Origin: an uncultured Methylomonas sp.
GTDB lineage: Bacteria > Pseudomonadota > Gammaproteobacteria > Methylococcales > Methylomonadaceae
DNA: 64,000 nt
Reading direction: 5' to 3'
Assembly: GCA_936941155.1 (NCBI GenBank)
Contig: CAKZJE010000106.1
Span: 1 to 64,000 of the forward strand
The notes under the pieces are model-generated. The model did no database searches. It worked only from the letters and a program-made list of their open reading frames with translations, and was not told where the DNA came from. This document shows, piece after piece, positions 59,921 through 64,000 of this stretch (position 1 is the first letter of the stretch; every line of letters starts with the position of its first letter). Position numbers and translations under genes: made by a program.

Positions 59921-60645
59921 AACATTTATATTTATTCAGTGTCTTATTATTCTCTGCTTGCGCTACGGTGCAAGCTGCGCCGCTGGAGGCTGGTAAAGCT
60001 GGGATTTATGGTGAGCTGACCGCTGAAGAAAACTCTGTGGTGAAAGAAAAACGTCAGCAGAGCAATGTGAGTAGTTCACCTTACGACTCGCCAACGCAAA
60101 CCAGCGAAACGGTGTCGAGTGATGAGTTAGTCAACTATGCCAATTTAGATGATTTATATGTTGGTTTGGTTGTGCCAACCTTAGCAAAGCAACAACATAT
60201 TATTCATGTTAGCACACAAGGCATTTCGCCACGCGCTCTTGCCGTTGCGGTCGGTGATAGTTTGCAGGTTTTTAACGATACGGCAGCCACGCAAAGCTTG
60301 TTTTTAACCCAAACCGTCAATAGTGGCGAAGGCATTCAAACTTTCCCTAGTTTAGCTGCTGGCAGCAATGCAACCTATTCTGTTCAATTAGAAGGTAATT
60401 TAGAGTTGCTTGCCGAAAATGATGGCAATTTGAAAGCCCGTTTGCTTTCAAAAAAAAATATGCAGGTGAAACGGTTGAGCAGCGGTGACAGTTATCAATT
60501 TGAAAATCTGCAACCGGGTGACTATAACTTGATTTTTTGGCATTGGCGGCTAGGGAAAATTGAGCAAAAAATAACCCTTAATAGCGGCGACAATCTGCGC
60601 GTTGATAAAACCTTAAGTGTTGACAGCATTATGCGCTCTCGTTAA
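59917..60645 (+). CDS. Secreted cupredoxin-like partner without copper ligands
   Basis: A 242-residue exported protein (HLYLFSVLLFSACATVQA; cleavage after QA is likely, though C15 could be a poor lipoprotein site). The central part (HVSTQGISPRALAVAVGDSL, QVFNDTAATQSLFLTQ) has the layout of a cupredoxin, but the mature protein has no Cys and no CxxH motif. It ends with a small beta-domain like its neighbour (LQPGDYNLIFWHWRLGK). It is co-translated with the copper protein. It may be a duplicated copy that lost the metal site (inference). Confidence 0.65.
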   Translation: MKHLYLFSVLLFSACATVQAAPLEAGKAGIYGELTAEENSVVKEKRQQSNVSSSPYDSPTQTSETVSSDELVNYANLDDLYVGLVVPTLAKQQHIIHVSTQGISPRALAVAVGDSLQVFNDTAATQSLFLTQTVNSGEGIQTFPSLAAGSNATYSVQLEGNLELLAENDGNLKARLLSKKNMQVKRLSSGDSYQFENLQPGDYNLIFWHWRLGKIEQKITLNSGDNLRVDKTLSVDSIMRSR

Positions 60646-60693
60646 GTCAGTCAATAAAATAAGCAAAAATTAAAACTTTAAAAAGGAAAAAAC

Positions 60694-62661
60694 ATGAGCC
60701 TTTGGGGAACTGTTTTAGATATTGGTAAAAAATTTGTCACTACGGTAGTAACTCGATTTGCTACAAACATGGCAAATAAAGCAAGTAGCTCATTGGATTC
60801 AAAACCGCCAGCACAACGCGAAACAAAATCCAAAGAATTAACGGCTTTAGAACGTAAATATTTAGAGAAAAAAGACCAACGTGAGCAAATTGCGTTAGAA
60901 ATTCAGCGCGAACAATTACGTTTGCAAGCCCACATTCACAAAGAAAATATCGAACTCAGCCTGAAACAAATTCAAGCAGATTACGATAAAGACCGCTGGG
61001 CAGGGATTTTAAGCCGTGATGAAACGGTGGATGTGTTACGCAGCAGTCAAGAAAAGCATCATTTATTAATGCTGTTATCTGAACCTGAAATTAGTCCCAG
61101 TTGTCCTGACAGTTTTAAACATGATTTGCCGATTGCGGTGCGCAATGAATTAAAACAATTTATGCAAAGCGAATATCCGTTTCAAAACGAATTATATCCT
61201 GTGCAGTTTTTTGGAAAATTTTTTGAAAGTCGGATTTTTGACGCGCACGTTAAGCAGTTTGAGCGGTTATTAAACAGTGTGCCAACGGTGGTTTTATACA
61301 GCCAAATGACCGATGAAAATTTATATCTGCATATTCATGGCTGGGGTTTTGGCGATATAACCCTGACAGAAACGTGTACCTTTAATTGGGAGGCGGTTTA
61401 TGAGCAGTTTCATAAAGAAGGCACGAGTGATAAAGACGCATACAAAGCCATTCGTAAAATGATTGTCGCGTTACATCAAGCTTTTGCCGCGTTTTGCAGT
61501 GACTTTTATTATTTAACCGTAATTAATCCGCTGCATGAACCACGTTTATTTCATGTGGAATTTAGTGAAGAATTGCAAATGGTGGTTGAGCCGTTAAAAC
61601 AAAGTTTGCAAACAATTTGTGTGCAAAATCGGCAACGTTATGAAAAAGAATTATTGGATTATCAAGAAGGGTTGGACGGTAACTCTAGGAAAACTAATGG
61701 CTCAGGAAAGTTTCAGGAATGGCAAACGGTTAGCAAATTTAAAACTCGTGCAGATGGAATTGCGAGAGATGAACAACACGGCTTAATGTGGTGTCGGTTT
61801 GCAATTGGGCAAACATGGCAAAACGGCACTGCTGAAAATGAAGCGAAGAAAATGAAGTGGGCTGATGCGCTTGAAATGGTGAAAACCTTTAATGCAAATG
61901 GCGGTTATGCGGGATTTACCGATTGGCGATTGCCGATGATTAATGAATTAAAAACATTGATTGATAGAGAAAAGGGCAAAGCTGGAAGCTATATTGATGA
62001 AGACGTGTTTCCAAACAATTACCGCTGGTTTTGGTGTTTATCGTTTAATCCTGAGAGCGCAAAGAATAGCAATTTTGACACGGATGAATTCCTTTCTCAG
62101 TTTATTAGTTATGGTGGGCAATGGGGCATTGATTTTTATGATGGTTCTGATGCAAATGATTCTAAGGATTATAGTTACGCTGTCCGGCTTGTTCGCACTA
62201 CACCAGAGCATTCATGGCAAACCCTTGGTAAGTTTAAAATGCCAATCAACGATATTTTCGGTATCGCAAAAGATGAAAGAACAGGGTTAATGTGGCTGCG
62301 CTTTGCTTATGGGCAAACATGGGAAAAACATACTTCTGTTGGTGAGATTAACGAAATAGATTGGTATTTCACGAAATATATAGTCGATATTTTTAACGCA
62401 AGGGGCGGGTATGCTGGCTTTACGGATTGGCGATTACCTAATATTGACGAATTAAAAAGCTTAATTGATAAAGTTAAGGGCAAAGAAGGCAATTATATTG
62501 ATGCAGATGTATTTCCTTGTAATGGATATAGTTTCTGGTCATCGTCTTTAAGTAAGTCGTCTTTTCAAAACCTCCTTATTTTTGTAGACTTTACTTCAGG
62601 CAATGATAGCTACGTCAGTAAAACTGGCAGAAATACTATTCGTCTTGTGCGCGGACAATGA
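60694..62661 (+). CDS. Protein with N-terminal coiled coil and two DUF1566 (Lcl C-terminal) domains
   Basis: A 655-residue protein preceded by AAAAGGAA. The N-terminus (1-110) includes a charged coiled coil (REQIALEIQREQLRLQAHIH); the middle (120-330) has no family I know. Two tandem DUF1566 domains follow (about 350-500 and 510-655), each with GLMW-RFA-GQTW, GGYAGFTDWRLP, NELKTLID or DELKSLID, and VRLVR. DUF1566 domains occur in adhesins such as Legionella Lcl, but here no signal peptide is seen, so a cytoplasmic role is more likely. Confidence 0.75.
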   Translation: MSLWGTVLDIGKKFVTTVVTRFATNMANKASSSLDSKPPAQRETKSKELTALERKYLEKKDQREQIALEIQREQLRLQAHIHKENIELSLKQIQADYDKDRWAGILSRDETVDVLRSSQEKHHLLMLLSEPEISPSCPDSFKHDLPIAVRNELKQFMQSEYPFQNELYPVQFFGKFFESRIFDAHVKQFERLLNSVPTVVLYSQMTDENLYLHIHGWGFGDITLTETCTFNWEAVYEQFHKEGTSDKDAYKAIRKMIVALHQAFAAFCSDFYYLTVINPLHEPRLFHVEFSEELQMVVEPLKQSLQTICVQNRQRYEKELLDYQEGLDGNSRKTNGSGKFQEWQTVSKFKTRADGIARDEQHGLMWCRFAIGQTWQNGTAENEAKKMKWADALEMVKTFNANGGYAGFTDWRLPMINELKTLIDREKGKAGSYIDEDVFPNNYRWFWCLSFNPESAKNSNFDTDEFLSQFISYGGQWGIDFYDGSDANDSKDYSYAVRLVRTTPEHSWQTLGKFKMPINDIFGIAKDERTGLMWLRFAYGQTWEKHTSVGEINEIDWYFTKYIVDIFNARGGYAGFTDWRLPNIDELKSLIDKVKGKEGNYIDADVFPCNGYSFWSSSLSKSSFQNLLIFVDFTSGNDSYVSKTGRNTIRLVRGQ

Positions 62662-62671
62662 TTTTTTTTAT

Positions 62672-62780
62672 CGTTCCCACGCTCTGCGTGGGAATGCAGC
62701 TCTAAACGCTAAAGCGTTGTGTGACGAAACGGGACGCTAGAGCGTCCACAGATAAATTCCTACGCCAGAGCGTGGGAACT
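62672..62780. repeat. MITE-like repeat GTTCCCACGCTC...GAGCGTGGGAAC
   Basis: Outer arms CGTTCCCACGCTCTGCGTGG and AGAGCGTGGGAAC, with inner hairpins (GGACGCTAGAGCGTCC). About 109 bases with no coding content, following the DUF1566 gene. Confidence 0.82.
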
Positions 62781-62802
62781 ATTATGTTTTTGATGAGGAG
62801 AA

Positions 62803-62901
62803 ATGAAAATGAATATTTTCGATTTATTACGATTAAATCAACAACATTTGCTGAGGCCAGCAATTTTCATTATGACAACTCATTTAAAATCAAATAGATA
62901 A
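62803..62901 (+). CDS. Possible small protein (32 residues)
   Basis: ATG at 62803 preceded by GAGGAG, reading MKMNIFDLLRLNQQHLLRPA and ending TTHLKSNR. The ribosome site is good, but the frame is short and unlike any family I know. It may be the beginning of a lost gene. The remaining sequence to 63162 is AT-rich and shows nothing else. Confidence 0.35.
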   Translation: MKMNIFDLLRLNQQHLLRPAIFIMTTHLKSNR

Positions 62902-63162
62902 GACAATGGGATTTTTAATTTAGCCATTTTCAACCGCAATCAATGCTTAAATTATGTTTGCATTGATTAAGTTCTGAACAAAAAGTCTCTTTATTCAAAA
63001 AATGAGTTATTTTGGCGAATATATTTAATGCTATAAACTCACTTTAAAGGCTAAGATTAAAAAGTAATTGTTTTTTTCAATTAGTTACTTAACAGAAGTT
63101 CATAATGAGAATTGCTGAAATAAATCTGCATAAGTTGTTTTTGTTTTATGCACGTTCCTAAG

Positions 63163-64000
63163 CTATTTGTTGGTGTTATGACCGCCAGTCCTTTGCGGAC
63201 TAGCCGTTATTTCAAAGCCTGTAATTTGTTCGCGCGGAATTTTTGCGCCAATTAATTTTTCCACCAAACGCAACGCATTATATTCTTCAGGATCAACCAA
63301 AGACACCGCTTGCCCGCCTAAACCGGCGCGACCTGTGCGTCCTATGCGATGGACATAATCGGTTGAAGAGCGCGGCAATTCAAAATTCACCACATGAGGC
63401 AATTGCGCTATGTCAATCCCGCGTGCGGCAACATCGGTGGCAACTAACACGCGAATATCTCCCGCTTTAAAACCGGATAACGCCGTAATTCGTGCGCCTT
63501 GGCTTTTGTTGCCGTGAATCGCGGCGGATTTAATTTGTGCCGCATTCAGTTTTTCACAGAGTTTATTTGCGCCATGTTTAGTGCTGGTAAAAACTAACAC
63601 TTGTTGCCAGTTGTTGCTTTTCACCAAATGCGTTAAAGCTGCGGTTTTTGAGGTTTTATTCACGGTGTACGCAATTTGTTCTACCGTATCCGCCGCTGCA
63701 TTTTCAGCTGCCACTTCCACCGTCACCGGATTATGCAATAAACCTTGCGTCAATTTGCGAATATCTGCGGAAAAAGTTGCGGAAAACAGTAAATTTTGGC
63801 GTTTTTTCGGCAGCATCGCTAAGATTTTGCGAATGTCGTGAATAAACCCCATATTCAACATTTGATCCGCTTCATCTAACACTAAAATCTCTACTGCATT
63901 TAATTTGACTGCGTTTTGACTCACAAGGTCTAACAGCCGACCGGGTGTGGCAGTGAGAATATCAACGCCGCCTCTCAGTTTCATCATTTGTGGATTTATT
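63163..64000 (-). CDS. DEAD-box RNA helicase, RhlE-like, C-terminal part (runs off right edge)
   Basis: The frame is open from the window edge ([20 protein letters not shown]) to the stop at 63163. Motifs seen: [32 protein letters not shown], the second lobe with [32 protein letters not shown] and [13 protein letters not shown]. The N-terminal Q motif and Walker A lie outside. The C-terminus is short and ends [15 protein letters not shown], which is encoded by palindrome copy E, rather than the usual basic tail. Confidence 0.88.
   Translation of the reverse strand, partial: INPQMMKLRGGVDILTATPGRLLDLVSQNAVKLNAVEILVLDEADQMLNMGFIHDIRKILAMLPKKRQNLLFSATFSADIRKLTQGLLHNPVTVEVAAENAAADTVEQIAYTVNKTSKTAALTHLVKSNNWQQVLVFTSTKHGANKLCEKLNAAQIKSAAIHGNKSQGARITALSGFKAGDIRVLVATDVAARGIDIAQLPHVVNFELPRSSTDYVHRIGRTGRAGLGGQAVSLVDPEEYNALRLVEKLIGAKIPREQITGFEITASPQRTGGHNTNK
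63178..63210 (-). repeat. Dispersed palindrome, family 1, copy E (diverged, at the end of a helicase gene)
   Basis: ATGACCGCCAGTCC-TTTGC-GGACTAGCCGTTAT with three mismatches between arms. On the minus strand it is read in the same phase as copies C and D: Ile-Thr-Ala-Ser-Pro. Confidence 0.75.

Noticed and set aside
1-64000. CRISPR arrays, tRNA or rRNA genes, prophage or complete insertion sequences
   Set aside because: No regularly spaced direct repeats, no recognisable tRNA arms, rRNA segments, integrase or transposase were seen on either strand.

Overview
The window looks like a chromosomal segment of a moderately AT-rich, methylotrophic gammaproteobacterium, probably a methanotroph of the Methylococcales type (inference). 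Formaldehyde-activating enzyme (fae, 11.76 kb) sits among genes that in methylotrophs travel with the tetrahydromethanopterin/methanofuran C1 pathway: an ATP-grasp ligase, a CitG-like protein, a DUF447 flavoprotein and an MfnB-type synthase. The housekeeping genes (rapA, rpoH, srmB, rhlE, rnd, ribD, bepA) are of gammaproteobacterial type. No rRNA, tRNA, CRISPR array or intact transposase was seen.

Layout. 0-1 kb: the N-terminal part of a type IIG restriction-modification protein running off the left edge. 1.1-7.7 kb: DUF445 protein and lpdA, then a three-gene type I secretion system (outer membrane protein, adaptor, PrtD-type ABC exporter) with no substrate nearby. 7.9-9.8 kb: family 5 uracil-DNA glycosylase, divergent from ribD. 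9.9-15.3 kb: the C1-cofactor/fae cluster, with the M48 protease bepA in its middle. 15.3-18.1 kb: a CNNM/CorC-type membrane protein facing the helicase rhlE. 18.2-23.4 kb: a compact accessory island of toxin-antitoxin and nuclease genes, several broken or fused (PD-(D/E)XK-like protein, antitoxin-YoeB fusion, higBA with frameshifted higB, a brnT fragment with a nonsense codon, a 583-residue protein of unknown family, and an overlapping PIN/Phd operon). 23.5-26.3 kb: rapA. 26.4-34.7 kb: a wbpV-wbpL-wbpM-like O-antigen triplet interrupted by a 1,245-residue type IIG enzyme and a YoeB-type toxin-antitoxin pair. 34.9-42.1 kb: an EmrAB-TolC-type drug efflux locus with its TetR regulator, split by an AAA ATPase/TOPRIM pair that resembles a defence module and by a secreted protein gene. 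42.2-48.5 kb: RNase D, a class III cyclase, srmB, a UspA protein and rpoH, the last preceded by a perfect CIRCE operator. 48.7-53.0 kb: a large TpsA-like adhesin. 53.2-57.2 kb: a YejF-type ABC ATPase overlapping a membrane pentapeptide-repeat gene, then a retropepsin-like protease and a truncated second copy of the pentapeptide N-terminus. 57.4-62.7 kb: a second cyclase divergent from a cupredoxin gene pair, and a double DUF1566 protein. 63.2-64 kb: a partial second RhlE-like helicase.

The most distinctive signal is a dispersed palindrome, about 33-34 bp with arms of the type ACGACTGGCAGTCC, present at least five times. Two copies are intergenic. Three are read as protein in the same frame (Met/Ile-Thr-Ala-Ser-Pro): inside the WbpM-like enzyme, at the N-terminus of the TetR regulator and at the C-terminus of the second helicase. 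This resembles the protein-invading palindromic elements of Rickettsia. A second family, AAGACGAC-YR-GTCGTCTT with an asymmetric A/T-rich tail, occurs four times between genes. Other repeats (AGAGACGC hairpins, a REP-like TTCGACAAGCTC pair, MITE-like inverted repeats) show a genome rich in small mobile repeats. Accessory cassettes sit inside otherwise conserved operons at three places, and at two places partial duplications of neighbouring sequence were left behind.
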